A stretch of DNA of 64,000 nucleotides from Brevibacterium sp. JSBI002. Its GTDB lineage: Bacteria > Actinomycetota > Actinomycetes > Actinomycetales > Brevibacteriaceae. Below, in pieces: positions 26,811 to 35,352 of the stretch. The stretch lies in NCBI RefSeq assembly GCF_026013965.1, contig NZ_CP110341.1:3596001-3660000 (forward strand), read 5' to 3'. The notes beneath the pieces were generated by a model. That model ran no database searches. It was not told the DNA's origin and saw only the letters and a program-made list of their open reading frames with translations. The translations under genes and the position numbers were made by a program. The number at the start of each line of letters is the position of its first letter. Positions within the stretch are counted from its first letter, which is position 1.

Positions 26811-26932
26811 CTCACGGCGTCCGGCGTCGCAGCGTCAGCGAGCCGACGATGACGGCGCCGACGATCCAGCAGGCGATAAAGAGCACCCGCAGCCAGATGT
26901 AGGCATCGTCCTCACTGCCCGTCGACACCGCG
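26811..26932. repeat. Right copy of the 122-bp direct repeat
   Basis: This is the 3' end of the intact ABC-2 permease gene, repeated at 1771-1892 with 8 mismatches and the same orientation. The catabolic block lies between the copies, 25,040 bases apart. Recombination between them would excise that block. Confidence 0.93.
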
Positions 26933-27546
26933 CTCAGCGCATCGATCGCATGGGACAGCGGCAGCCAGTCGCCGATCACTTCGAGCACATCGGGCAGCTG
27001 ATCGCGCGGGAGGAAGATCCCGCCGAGCAGGATCTGCGGGAACACGAAGACCGGCATGAACTGCACGACCTGGAACTCTGTGCGAGCAAAAGCACTGGCC
27101 AGCAGGCCCAAGGCCGTGCCCAGCAGCGCGTCGGCGATCGCGACGACGAAGAGCAGCCAGACCGGCCCGTCGATCTCGAGACCGCAGACCAGAGTCGCGT
27201 AGCCGACGGCCACGGCCGTCTGCACGACGGCGAGCAGGCCGAACGCGAGGGTGTAGCCGAGGATGAATTCGCCGCGCCCCAACGGCATCGACAGCAGACG
27301 TTCGAGCGTTCCGCTGCGGCGTTCGCGCAGGGTCGCGATGCTCGTGACGAGGAACATGACGATGAACGGGAAGAGCGCAAGCATCGCCGGCCCGATGTCG
27401 GCGAACACCTCGGTCTCGGCGAAGATCCAGGCCACGAGCCCGATCAGCAGGCTCGGCACGATGAGCAGCAGGGCGATCGTGCGCGGATCGTTCCGGATCT
27501 GGACGAGCACACGTCCCGTCGTCGCCAGAGTGCGCAGCGGGCTCAT
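26812..27546 (-). CDS. ABC-2 type exporter permease
   Basis: A 244-residue ABC-2 membrane permease with six hydrophobic helices. RERRSGTLERLLSMPLGRGEFILG is the signature cytoplasmic loop, and VQFMPVFVFPQILLGGIFLPRDQLP is typical of drug-type ABC-2 exporters (DrrB and NodJ relatives). Its start overlaps the ATPase stop by four bases. Its last 40 codons are duplicated at 1772-1892. Probable role is efflux under the control of the adjacent TetR repressor; the substrate is unknown. Confidence 0.92.
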   Translation of the reverse strand: MSPLRTLATTGRVLVQIRNDPRTIALLLIVPSLLIGLVAWIFAETEVFADIGPAMLALFPFIVMFLVTSIATLRERRSGTLERLLSMPLGRGEFILGYTLAFGLLAVVQTAVAVGYATLVCGLEIDGPVWLLFVVAIADALLGTALGLLASAFARTEFQVVQFMPVFVFPQILLGGIFLPRDQLPDVLEVIGDWLPLSHAIDALSAVSTGSEDDAYIWLRVLFIACWIVGAVIVGSLTLRRRTP

Positions 27547-28361
27547 CGCCGGCCTCCCTTCCCCGCGCCGCGGCCCGCGCCGCCGCGACCGCCTCGGGAG
27601 AGCAGTCGGGTCCCCGACCGACGGCTCCGTCCGGACGGTCCCGCCCCGTTCGCATCCGCTTCGATGATGTCGAGGAACGCTTCCTCCGCCGAGGCGGCCC
27701 CCGTGCTGGCGAGCAGATCATTCGGTGTCGTATCGGCGATGATCGCCCCCTCCCGCATGAGCAGCAGCCGATCACAGCGCGTCGCCTCATCCATGACATG
27801 GCTCGAGACCAGCAGAGTCGTCCCCTCGTCGGCGAGGCCGCGGAAGAGGTCCCACAGATCACTGCGCAGAACAGGATCGAGACCCACGGTCGGTTCGTCG
27901 AGGACCAGCAGGTCCGGGGATCCGAGCATCGCCGCGGCCAAGGACACCCGGTTGGCCTGACCGCCCGACAGCGTCCTGGCCATCTGATCGGCCTGACCGG
28001 TCAGGTCCGTCCGCTCGAGGACCCGCTCGACATCGGCCTTCGACGCTCCCTGCACCCGTGCGAAGTAGCGCAGATTCGCCCGCACGCTCAGGTCCTCATA
28101 GATGCTCGCCGATTGGGTCATATAGCCGACCCGATGCCGCAGATCCGCAGATCCGGCGGCCCGGCCCAGCACCTGCACCCGCCCGCCCGCGACGATCTGG
28201 ACCCCGACGATGGCGCGCATCAGCGTCGTCTTCCCGCTGCCGCTGGGCCCCAACAGCCCGACGATATCGCCTCTGGACACCGCGAGGTCCAGTGAATCGA
28301 TGACTGTCGTGCGGCCACGGCGGATCGTCAGTCCTCGGGCTTCCACCGAATTATTCATCAT
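27543..28361 (-). CDS. ABC exporter ATP-binding protein
   Basis: A 272-residue ATPase with Walker A GPSGSGKTT, signature LSGGQANRVSLAAAML and Walker B LLVLDEPTVGLDP. It pairs with the ABC-2 permease. The likely start is ATG 28361 or the adjacent 28358. There is no ribosome-binding site; instead the start lies seven bases after a -10-like hexamer, so the message is probably leaderless. A longer frame from 28406 would run through the promoter and operator and is rejected. Confidence 0.92.
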   Translation of the reverse strand: MMNNSVEARGLTIRRGRTTVIDSLDLAVSRGDIVGLLGPSGSGKTTLMRAIVGVQIVAGGRVQVLGRAAGSADLRHRVGYMTQSASIYEDLSVRANLRYFARVQGASKADVERVLERTDLTGQADQMARTLSGGQANRVSLAAAMLGSPDLLVLDEPTVGLDPVLRSDLWDLFRGLADEGTTLLVSSHVMDEATRCDRLLLMREGAIIADTTPNDLLASTGAASAEEAFLDIIEADANGAGPSGRSRRSGTRLLSRGGRGGAGRGAGKGGRR

Positions 28362-28370
28362 GTGATGAAT
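28353..28370. promoter_or_regulatory. Palindromic operator ATTCATCA-TG-TGATGAAT
   Basis: Perfect 8-base arms around a 2-base centre, covering the start codon and the -10 region of the ABC ATPase gene. The TetR-family gene ends just 100 bases upstream on the same strand. A repressor bound here would block transcription initiation. Binding by this TetR is inferred. Confidence 0.75.
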
Positions 28371-28396
28371 ATGGTATCCGGGAGTGCTGTGGTCAA
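28368..28396 (-). promoter_or_regulatory. Leaderless promoter of the ABC exporter
   Basis: On the minus strand TTGACC (28396-28391) and CATATT (28373-28368) are separated by exactly 17 bases. The ATG at 28361 lies seven bases after the -10 hexamer, where the transcript would begin. There is no Shine-Dalgarno sequence. This geometry is standard for leaderless actinobacterial messages. Confidence 0.65.
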
Positions 28397-28470
28397 GGGT
28401 TCTCACGAAGAGATCTCATGACCGCCGCCCCTTCACCGGTCAGCGGCGGCCGCGCTGGAGCCCAGCGGGC

Positions 28471-29106
28471 TCATTCCACGTCGCCGACCCCATCGATATG
28501 GCACTGCACCGCCGGTGCCAGTCGTGCGATGAGATCGTCGACCGGCATCGACGCCAGCGGTTCGAGTTCGAGGACGTGGCGGAAGATGAGCGCACCCGCC
28601 ATCTGGGTGAGGACGAGAGTGGCCCGAACATCCGCCTCTGCCGGGTCGACGCCGCTCGACTCGAGCCTGCCCGCCACCGCTCCTTTGAGCTCACGCAGCA
28701 GAAACTGCCTGATCAGACGGCCGGCCGCCGAGTCGCTCACGGCAGAGCGCAGAACTGTCACCCCGATAGACTTCACGGTCGAACGTTCCCAGGCGCTGAG
28801 CACCGTGCGCACGAGGGACTCGCCGAGGCGGTCATCGTCGGTATCCAAGGCCGAGCGGACGATGCGGTCCGGTCGCACGGGAAGCTTGACCACCTCGGCG
28901 AACAGTCCGGCCTTGGACTCGAAGTAGTGGTGGACGAGCGCGGAGTCGACCTGGGCCCGACGGGCGATGCCGCGAATCGACGTCTTGTCATAGCCCTTTT
29001 CGGCGAATTCGGCCGAGGCGGCGTCAGCAATCGCCGTCCGCGCGTCGCTGCTGCTGTCCTTGCGCGGGCGCCCTCTCCGGCGGGGCCCCGGGTTCACATC
29101 CGCCAT
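28471..29106 (-). CDS. TetR-family transcriptional regulator
   Basis: A 211-residue regulator. After a basic GPRRRGRPRKD stretch, the DNA-binding domain reads AIADAASAEFAEKGYDKTSIRGIARRAQVDSALVHHYF, and a ligand-binding helical domain (TetR_C type) follows. ATG 29106 is chosen because upstream in-frame sequence is unlike protein. It lies directly upstream of the ABC exporter in the same direction and most likely represses it through the palindrome at 28353-28370, responding to an exported compound. Confidence 0.9.
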   Translation of the reverse strand: MADVNPGPRRRGRPRKDSSSDARTAIADAASAEFAEKGYDKTSIRGIARRAQVDSALVHHYFESKAGLFAEVVKLPVRPDRIVRSALDTDDDRLGESLVRTVLSAWERSTVKSIGVTVLRSAVSDSAAGRLIRQFLLRELKGAVAGRLESSGVDPAEADVRATLVLTQMAGALIFRHVLELEPLASMPVDDLIARLAPAVQCHIDGVGDVE

Positions 29107-29246
29107 GCCTCCCAGAGTATCGTGAGCCCCATCTGCAAAAGGTCTGCACAACGGTCCTCCGAACCGAGCAAAGGTCTGGGAAACGGGCCTCTGTTTGGTC
29201 AGAACCACCTCGGCGGGGGTCCTAGCGTGGAGGTAGCAGCAGTCGT

Positions 29247-30548
29247 ATGAAAGGTTTTCCGGTTCACATGTTCAGGCAGTCGTCGAAGTTGGCCAATGTC
29301 CTCTATGACATTCGAGGACCCGTCCTCGAAGAGGCCCAGGCGATGGAAGCCGCCGGGCACACGATCCTCAAGCTCAACATCGGCAACCCTGCCCCCTTCG
29401 GATTCGAAGCCCCCGAGGCGATCGTCCAGGACATCGCCGCGAACCTGCCGGTGACGCAGGGCTATTCCGACTCGCGGGGAATCCTCTCCGCCCGTCGCGC
29501 GGTCGTCCAGTACTACGAGACCCGCGGCATCCACAATCTCGGCACCGACGAGGTCTACCTCGGCAACGGAGTCAGCGAACTCATCACCTTGAGTCTGCAG
29601 GCGCTGTGCAATCCCGGCGATGAGATCCTCGTGCCCGGCCCTGACTACCCGCTGTGGACCGCCTCGGTGGCACTGTCCGGCGGCACCCCGGTCCACTACC
29701 GCTGCGCGGAAGAGGACGCCTGGCAGCCTGACCTGGCCGACCTCGAAGCCCGGATCACCGATCGCACCCGCGGCATCGTCGTCATCAACCCGAACAACCC
29801 GACCGGCGCCGTGTACTCGAAGGAGACGCTGCAGAAGATCGCGGACATCGCCCGCCGCCACGGCCTCATCGTCTTCTCCGATGAGATCTACGAGAAGATC
29901 ACCTACAACGGCGTCGAGCTGGTCAACATGGCCACCCTCACCGGCGACGACGTTCTGTGCCTGACCTTCTCCGGACTCTCGAAGGCCTACCGGGTCGCCG
30001 GCTACCGTTCCGGCTGGCTGGCGATCACCGGACCGCTGGACGAGGCGCACAGCTACCTCGAGGGCATCAAGCTGCTGGCGAATATGCGCATGTGCTCGAA
30101 CGTTCCGGCCCAGCACGCGATCCAAGCGGCCCTGGGCGGGAAGCAGTCGATCGACGATCTCGTTCTGCCGACCGGCCGCCTCGGCGCGCAGATGCAGGTA
30201 GCCTACGAGGGGCTCAATTCGATCGACGGCGTCTCGGCTCACCGGGCCGACGGCGCGCTGTACATGTTCGCGAAGCTCGATGTCGAGAAGTTCGGCATCA
30301 CCGATGACGAGCAGTTCGCCCTCGACCTCCTGCGCGAACAGAAGATCCTCGTCTCCCACGGCACGGCCTTCAACTGGCCCAAGCCCGACCATTTCCGACT
30401 CGTCACCCTGCCCTCGGTCGAGGTGCTCACCGAGGCGATCGAACGCCTCGACACGTTCCTCTCCGGCTACCGGCAGGTCGCTCCCACGACGTGCGAGCTG
30501 CCTGTGGTGCGCGAACATGAGGTACGCGGAGCCGCAGCCGCCGGTTGA
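29247..30548 (+). CDS. Alanine-type aminotransferase (class I/II, PLP)
   Basis: A protein of up to 433 residues resembling AlaA/AlaT aminotransferases, which transfer amino groups between alanine and 2-oxoglutarate. NIGNPAPFGFEAPE, the cofactor-contact LGNGVSELI, NPNNPTGAVYS and the PLP-lysine region SGLSKAYRVAGYRSGW are all present. ATG 29247 or 29268 may be the start; GGAGG lies about 13 bases before the first. It is monocistronic and divergent from the TetR gene. Confidence 0.88.
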   Translation: MKGFPVHMFRQSSKLANVLYDIRGPVLEEAQAMEAAGHTILKLNIGNPAPFGFEAPEAIVQDIAANLPVTQGYSDSRGILSARRAVVQYYETRGIHNLGTDEVYLGNGVSELITLSLQALCNPGDEILVPGPDYPLWTASVALSGGTPVHYRCAEEDAWQPDLADLEARITDRTRGIVVINPNNPTGAVYSKETLQKIADIARRHGLIVFSDEIYEKITYNGVELVNMATLTGDDVLCLTFSGLSKAYRVAGYRSGWLAITGPLDEAHSYLEGIKLLANMRMCSNVPAQHAIQAALGGKQSIDDLVLPTGRLGAQMQVAYEGLNSIDGVSAHRADGALYMFAKLDVEKFGITDDEQFALDLLREQKILVSHGTAFNWPKPDHFRLVTLPSVEVLTEAIERLDTFLSGYRQVAPTTCELPVVREHEVRGAAAAG

Positions 30549-30626
30549 CGGCGTCGATCGCTCGGGCGAAGCACCCATCCGATGCCGGGTGCGGCGGAGG
30601 CACCGAGCCCCTGCGACACTGGTCTC

Positions 30627-32096
30627 ATGACAGAGATCGATGATGAGCCGGGGACCGTGTCCGCCACCGCCGTGGCCGAGATCGTCGGAGCTCTCTCCCG
30701 CGGGGTAGATCTGGACCGCGCTGCCCTGGCCCGCTGTTTTGAGCACCACCCCGACCTCATCGACTCCTTCTCCGATCTCTCGGCGACCATGACCCGGTGG
30801 AAGCAGAAAGATCGCGAGCGTTCGGCCCTCCTGGAAAGCGCCTCGGAGCTCATCCGCGTGCGCGACACCGAGAAGCTGCTGCAGAAGCTCGTCGACCGTG
30901 CCCGAACACTCATCGGATGCGATATCGCCTACCTCTCCCAGTACTATCCGGAGACCGACGACCTGCGTGTTCAGGCAAGTCGCGGAGCGATCTCGGCGAA
31001 TCTCAAAGAACTGCGAGTGCCTCCCGGCGTCGGACTGGCAGGACAGGTCGTGCGTGATCGCTCCGCACAGTGGACGTCGAACTACGATCTGACCCGACTG
31101 CCTCACGAAAGACGCGTCGACTCCGCGGTGAAGGCCGAGCGCATGGAATCACTCCTCGGAGTGCCGATGCTCGTCGACGGCGAAGTCCTCGGCGCCCTCT
31201 TCGCGGCCAACCGCTACCCACATGACTTCACCACCGACGAGATCACCCTGCTGTCGGCTCTCGCGGACCATGCTTCCGTGGTGCTGAAGACGGCGCAGCT
31301 GATGGGAGACCTCGCAGAGGCGGCCCAAGCCTCCGCGGAAGCCGAGGAGACGGCAGCCGCGCAGGCCAGCACCCTCCAACGGCTCGTCGAGGTCGAGGAG
31401 CAGCTGACGCAGCTCGTCCTGCAGGGACAAGGAGTCCCCGCAGTTCTCGCCGCCATCTCCGAACTGCTCGAGGCCGACGTGATCGTCGTCGACAGCGGAC
31501 GTCTCGGCTCTCCGAGCTTCCCCGCCGATGAGGCGTTCTTCGACGGCATCACGGTGGACGATGCGGACGTCCGAACGGCACTGAGTCACAGTCGGGCGAC
31601 AGGCCGAAGCGCGCAGGTCGCTGGTGCACAGCACATGTACGTCGCCTCGGTGGCATCCCACCGCCGACAGCACAGCGCACTGTTCGTGCGTTTCGACGAC
31701 GAACCGGCGGACGGCGACGCGAACATCGTCGCCCAGGCGGCGCAGACGCTCGCGCTCATCCGAATGAACGAACAAGCCCGGGCTGATGCCGAGAACCGAG
31801 TCCGTGGAGAACTCGCAGTCGACATCATTGCCGGCACTCGTGATCTCAGTGAGCTCGAAGCCCGTTCCCGAACCGGCGGCTTCAGCCTCTCCGGACCCTG
31901 GAGACTCATGACGATTCAGGGCGACATCGAAAACGATGACCGCATCGCCGCTCGCCTGGTCCGCCTCGAGCCGCGCATTCTCATGACGCAGCGATCCCCC
32001 GGGATCACGGTGCTCCTGCCCAGCGCCGTGATCCGCGACAGGCCCACCCTGGACACCCTGTTCGAAGAGTCGGGCGCCTCGAAAGTTCGCTGGTGA
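30627..32096 (+). CDS. GAF-domain sensor part of a split PucR/CdaR-type regulator
   Basis: A 489-residue protein (ATG 30627; 30582 also possible). A short N-terminal helix region is followed by a GAF domain (ARTLIGCDIAYLSQYYPETD, GLAGQVVRDRSAQWTSNY, VPMLVDGEVLGALFAANR), then a coiled-coil-like Glu/Ala stretch and a CdaR-like middle. It stops at TGA 32094-32096, before the DNA-binding domain that this family normally carries. That domain follows at once in the -1 frame. It probably controls the mevalonate operon. The break is either a one-base deletion or a coupled two-protein arrangement. Confidence 0.75.
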   Translation: MTEIDDEPGTVSATAVAEIVGALSRGVDLDRAALARCFEHHPDLIDSFSDLSATMTRWKQKDRERSALLESASELIRVRDTEKLLQKLVDRARTLIGCDIAYLSQYYPETDDLRVQASRGAISANLKELRVPPGVGLAGQVVRDRSAQWTSNYDLTRLPHERRVDSAVKAERMESLLGVPMLVDGEVLGALFAANRYPHDFTTDEITLLSALADHASVVLKTAQLMGDLAEAAQASAEAEETAAAQASTLQRLVEVEEQLTQLVLQGQGVPAVLAAISELLEADVIVVDSGRLGSPSFPADEAFFDGITVDDADVRTALSHSRATGRSAQVAGAQHMYVASVASHRRQHSALFVRFDDEPADGDANIVAQAAQTLALIRMNEQARADAENRVRGELAVDIIAGTRDLSELEARSRTGGFSLSGPWRLMTIQGDIENDDRIAARLVRLEPRILMTQRSPGITVLLPSAVIRDRPTLDTLFEESGASKVRW

Positions 32097-32524
32097 TCAT
32101 CTCCGACACCGATTACGACAGGAAGCAGCTGCGCACTGCCGAGGACGAAATGTGGTCGTGCATCCGCGTCCTCAATTCCCTCGGCATCAGCGAAGGAATC
32201 TTTGCCCCGGAGGATTTCGCGCCTTACACCGCAATGTTCGGCACCGCGCCGGAGCAGACGGAGAGATTCATGCACCGGATGCTCGAGCCGCTGCGCCGAT
32301 GGGACCGAACCCATTCAGCCGAGCTGCTCTCGACTCTGCGGGAGTATTTCGAGTCCGGCATGAGCATCCGCAGAACCGCGACTCAGATGTCAGTGCATGT
32401 CAACACCGTCAAGCAACGACTGGAGAGAGCGGATCTCGTGCTCGGTCAGGAGTGGAAGACACCGGACCGGGCGTTCCGCCTCCAGGTCGCGCTCCGCCTC
32501 GACAAGTTGAAGTCATCCTTCTAA
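32093..32524 (+). CDS. PucR-type helix-turn-helix part of the split regulator
   Basis: A 143-residue frame starting GTG 32093, overlapping the upstream stop (GTGA). The C-terminus is a PucR helix-turn-helix: STLREYFESGMSIRRTATQM and SVHVNTVKQRLERADLVLG. The first half continues the CdaR-like domain of the upstream frame, so the two once formed one protein of about 630 residues. It may still be made by coupled re-initiation, but the domain is cut mid-fold, which favours a frameshift. Confidence 0.7.
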   Translation: MIISDTDYDRKQLRTAEDEMWSCIRVLNSLGISEGIFAPEDFAPYTAMFGTAPEQTERFMHRMLEPLRRWDRTHSAELLSTLREYFESGMSIRRTATQMSVHVNTVKQRLERADLVLGQEWKTPDRAFRLQVALRLDKLKSSF

Positions 32525-32629
32525 GCCTCTATGTCTGGAACAGCCAAAGCAGAGCGATATTCACATCCGAAAAAGACATGGCAGATTCACTCGTGCATTG
32601 TTTGACTGATCTCTGCGGAGGAACTCCGA

Positions 32630-32646
32630 CCGACAGCCTATGTCGG
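32630..32646. promoter_or_regulatory. Inverted repeat CCGACA-N5-TGTCGG upstream of mvaA
   Basis: Six-base arms with a five-base spacer, 28 bases before the mvaA start. It could be the operator of the upstream GAF/PucR-type regulator or a small hairpin in the leader. The rest of the 150-base gap shows no gene. Confidence 0.4.
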
Positions 32647-32674
32647 CCAATGACGACCTGACTGGAGATACACG

Positions 32675-33949
32675 ATGGCAGTGAACAGCCGAATTGCCGA
32701 CTTCCGAAACATGTCGGTCGGTGATCGCAGGAAAGCCGTCGCAGCCTCGACTGGGCTCGACCCCCAACTGTTGAGCCAGCTCGATGCGGATGCCTTCGGT
32801 CCCGAAGACGCCGTCAACCTCAGCGAGAACATCTTCGGCGTGTTCTCGCTTCCTCTCGGCGCAGCTACCAACTTCACGATCAACGGCACCGACGTGCTCG
32901 TACCCATGGCGACCGAAGAGGCCTCGGTCATCGCCGCCGCCAGCAACGCAGCACGAATGGCGCGTCCGCACGGCGGCTTCTTCACAAGCTCGACCGAGCC
33001 CGTCATGCAGGCACAGATCCAGCTCATCAACGTGGCGGACCCGCAGGCCGCGCGCACACGTGTCCTCGAACGCCAAGCAGAGATCATCGACCTGGCCAAT
33101 GCGCAGGACCCCAAGCTCGTCGAGGTCGGTGGCGGAGTCAAGGGCCTCGAGGTCCGCCTCGTCGAGGCGAGGACGACGACGTATGTTCTCGTCCACCTGC
33201 TCGTCGATGTCCGAGACGCAATGGGGGCGAATGCGGTCAACACGATGGCTGAGGCAGTCTCCGGAACCGTGGCAGCCATCGCCGGAAGCGACGCACTGCT
33301 GCGCATCCTCACCAACAAGGCGGACCGTCGACTGTCTCGGGCACGGGCAGTCTTCGACAGGGATCTGCTCGGCGGAGACGAGGTCATCGACAACATCCTC
33401 CATGCCTACGAACTCGCCGCAGCCGATCCCTATCGAGCAGCCACTCACAACAAGGGCATCATGAACGGCATCTCCGCCGTCGTCCTCGCCACCGGGAACG
33501 ACACCCGCGCGGTCGAGGCCGGAGCGCACTCCCATGCGCTCGTCGACGGCCGCTATTCTTCCCTTTCGGCGTTTGAGAGGAATGCCGACGGCGACCTGGT
33601 CGGCACCCTCGAGATGCCCATGCCGGTCGGCCTCGTCGGGGGCGCCACCAAGGTCCATCCCGCCGCGCGCACAGCTCTGCAGATCGCCGAGGTGGCGAGC
33701 GCACAGGAGCTCGCCGAAATGATCGTCGCCGCCGGCTTGGCGCAGAACCTCGCGGCACTGCGAGTTCTCGCCACCGAGGGCGTGCAGCGCGGACATATGT
33801 CACTTCATGCGAAGAACCTCGCTGCCTCTGCCGGAGCGAATGCCGAGGAGACCGCGATCATCGTGGACCGCCTGATCGAAGAGAGGGCCTTCCGGTTCGA
33901 CAGGGTCCAGTCAATCCTCGACGAACTCCGCTCCGGTGTGTCGCGATGA
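32675..33949 (+). CDS. mvaA: Degradative (class II) HMG-CoA reductase
   Basis: A 424-residue enzyme that oxidises mevalonate plus CoA to HMG-CoA with NAD+ (the Pseudomonas mevalonii MvaA direction). Catalytic residues are visible: Glu at 81/82 in PMATEEASVIAA, Lys260 in THNKGIMNGI, Asp276 in LATGNDTRAVEAG and His374 in GHMSLHAKN; the nucleotide-binding DAMGANAVNT is also present. Length and motifs match class II rather than the biosynthetic class I. GGAG lies eight bases before ATG. The stop overlaps the start of mvaB (ATGA). Confidence 0.94.
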   Translation: MAVNSRIADFRNMSVGDRRKAVAASTGLDPQLLSQLDADAFGPEDAVNLSENIFGVFSLPLGAATNFTINGTDVLVPMATEEASVIAAASNAARMARPHGGFFTSSTEPVMQAQIQLINVADPQAARTRVLERQAEIIDLANAQDPKLVEVGGGVKGLEVRLVEARTTTYVLVHLLVDVRDAMGANAVNTMAEAVSGTVAAIAGSDALLRILTNKADRRLSRARAVFDRDLLGGDEVIDNILHAYELAAADPYRAATHNKGIMNGISAVVLATGNDTRAVEAGAHSHALVDGRYSSLSAFERNADGDLVGTLEMPMPVGLVGGATKVHPAARTALQIAEVASAQELAEMIVAAGLAQNLAALRVLATEGVQRGHMSLHAKNLAASAGANAEETAIIVDRLIEERAFRFDRVQSILDELRSGVSR

Positions 33950-34881
33950 CGGCACAGCTTCCACAGCAGTTCGCGTCGTCGAACCTGCCGACCGCGGTCA
34001 GTGTCTGCGAAGTCAGCGCTCGAGATGGTCTGCAGTCGCAAGCACGCACACTTCCTGCCTCAACCCGGCTCGAACTGATCCGGCGGCTCTCCGAAGCCGG
34101 CCTGAAGACCATCGAAGCCGGAAGCTTCGTCTCTCCGCGGGCCGTTCCCCAGATGGCCGACACCCGATCGGTGCTCGCCGGGCTCGACCTGGACTCCGAT
34201 ATCGCGTTTCCCGTCCTCGTCCCGAATCGAAGGGGTCTCGATGATGCCGTTGCAGCGGGGACGAAAGACGCCTCGGTCTTCATCAGCGTCACCGAATCGT
34301 TCGCCCAGGCCAACCTCGGCGGTTCCCTCAAACACACCACAGACCGCAGCATCGAGGTGGCACGCGCAGCAACCGCGGCGGGGATGCGGGTGCGGGGCTA
34401 TCTGTCGATGGTCTTCGGGGACCCCTGGGAAGGCGCGGTCGATCCTGAGCGCGTCGCCACGGCTGCGCGTCGCCTCGTCGATGCCGGCTGCCTGACGATC
34501 TCGCTCGGCGATACCATCGGAACCGCGACTCCCGGTCATGTGACCGCTGTTCTTGATAGCCTGGTCGGCGCCGGGATTCCGATCGATCGGATCGCCCTGC
34601 ACACCCACAACACCTATGGCCAGGCGCTTGCGAATGTCTACTCCGCGCTTCAAGCAGGTGTCAGTCAGTTCGACGCATCGGCAGGAGGGATCGGTGGCTG
34701 CCCCTTCGCCCGCACAGCTTCCGGAAACCTGGCCACCGAAGATCTCCTCTGGATGCTCCAGGGTCTGGGCATCTTCACCGGCGTCGACATCGACGCCGTG
34801 GCAACGGTCAGCCAGTGGCTGGGCGAGCAGCTCGGCATTCCGCTTCCGTCCGCAACATCATCGGCCGTCCTCGGCCGGTAG
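33946..34881 (+). CDS. mvaB: Hydroxymethylglutaryl-CoA lyase
   Basis: A 311-residue TIM-barrel lyase cleaving HMG-CoA to acetyl-CoA and acetoacetate. Motifs: EVSARDGLQSQ with the catalytic Arg-Asp, EAGSFVSPRAVPQMADT, SLGDTIGTATPG, the metal-binding HTHNTYGQALAN and the active-site Cys loop GGIGGCPFA. Translationally coupled to mvaA. Together they make a complete two-step route from mevalonate to central intermediates. Confidence 0.95.
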   Translation: MTAQLPQQFASSNLPTAVSVCEVSARDGLQSQARTLPASTRLELIRRLSEAGLKTIEAGSFVSPRAVPQMADTRSVLAGLDLDSDIAFPVLVPNRRGLDDAVAAGTKDASVFISVTESFAQANLGGSLKHTTDRSIEVARAATAAGMRVRGYLSMVFGDPWEGAVDPERVATAARRLVDAGCLTISLGDTIGTATPGHVTAVLDSLVGAGIPIDRIALHTHNTYGQALANVYSALQAGVSQFDASAGGIGGCPFARTASGNLATEDLLWMLQGLGIFTGVDIDAVATVSQWLGEQLGIPLPSATSSAVLGR

Positions 34882-34929
34882 TTCCATCGTTCACGTTCCC
34901 GACAGCCGTCGGCCGACAGAAGGCAGGCA

Positions 34930-35352
34930 ATGATGCCACAATTGCTCGAGGTGTGGAATGACACCGTCGACCCCAGACATCTCATCGGCGGTATCGCCAT
35001 AGCCGTCGGGACAGCAGTCCCGGCCTACCTCATCGCCGATCATCTCTTCGCCGCCGGAGGCGATGAAGCGCTGGGTCACTCCTATGCTCTTCTCGTCGGC
35101 ATCGTCGGCTGCATCGTCGGGGCCGTGATCTCCGGGTTTCTGTTCAAACCCAAGAGAGTGATCACCACCTCGGCGGCCGACACGCGCAACCGGCAGGAGA
35201 TCATCGACGAGGTCGTCGAGGAATATGGGGACCTGGGCGACCCACGCGAGTTGCGTCCTGCTCTCCAGGAAGAAGTTCATGCTCTTGGACTCTTCGACGC
35301 GCTTGTCGAAAACCATGAGGCCCGCACCCAGGAGAAAGGCGGGAAGAAGTGA
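34930..35352 (+). CDS. Small membrane protein, putative partner of the TctA-like permease
   Basis: A 140-residue protein with two hydrophobic segments (HLIGGIAIAVGTAVPAYLIA and LLVGIVGCIVGAVISGFLF), then a charged C-terminal tail ending EARTQEKGGKK. It occupies the position of TctB in tripartite tricarboxylate transporters but has only two obvious membrane segments and no clear TctB similarity. Its stop overlaps the start of the TctA-like gene (GTGA), so the two are probably made in fixed ratio. I infer a transporter subunit for mevalonate uptake. Confidence 0.7.
   Translation: MMPQLLEVWNDTVDPRHLIGGIAIAVGTAVPAYLIADHLFAAGGDEALGHSYALLVGIVGCIVGAVISGFLFKPKRVITTSAADTRNRQEIIDEVVEEYGDLGDPRELRPALQEEVHALGLFDALVENHEARTQEKGGKK

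Noticed and set aside
1771..26932. An active integrative element
   Set aside because: No integrase, recombinase, transposase, replication or transfer gene lies between the repeats; only the repeat structure suggests past integration.
32555..32660. A riboswitch or structured leader upstream of mvaA
   Set aside because: Only one small 6-base-arm dyad is present; no larger conserved fold can be recognised.
34930..35352. TctB subunit of a standard tripartite tricarboxylate transporter
   Set aside because: Only two hydrophobic segments are visible instead of four and there is no TctC gene; similarity by position alone is not enough.
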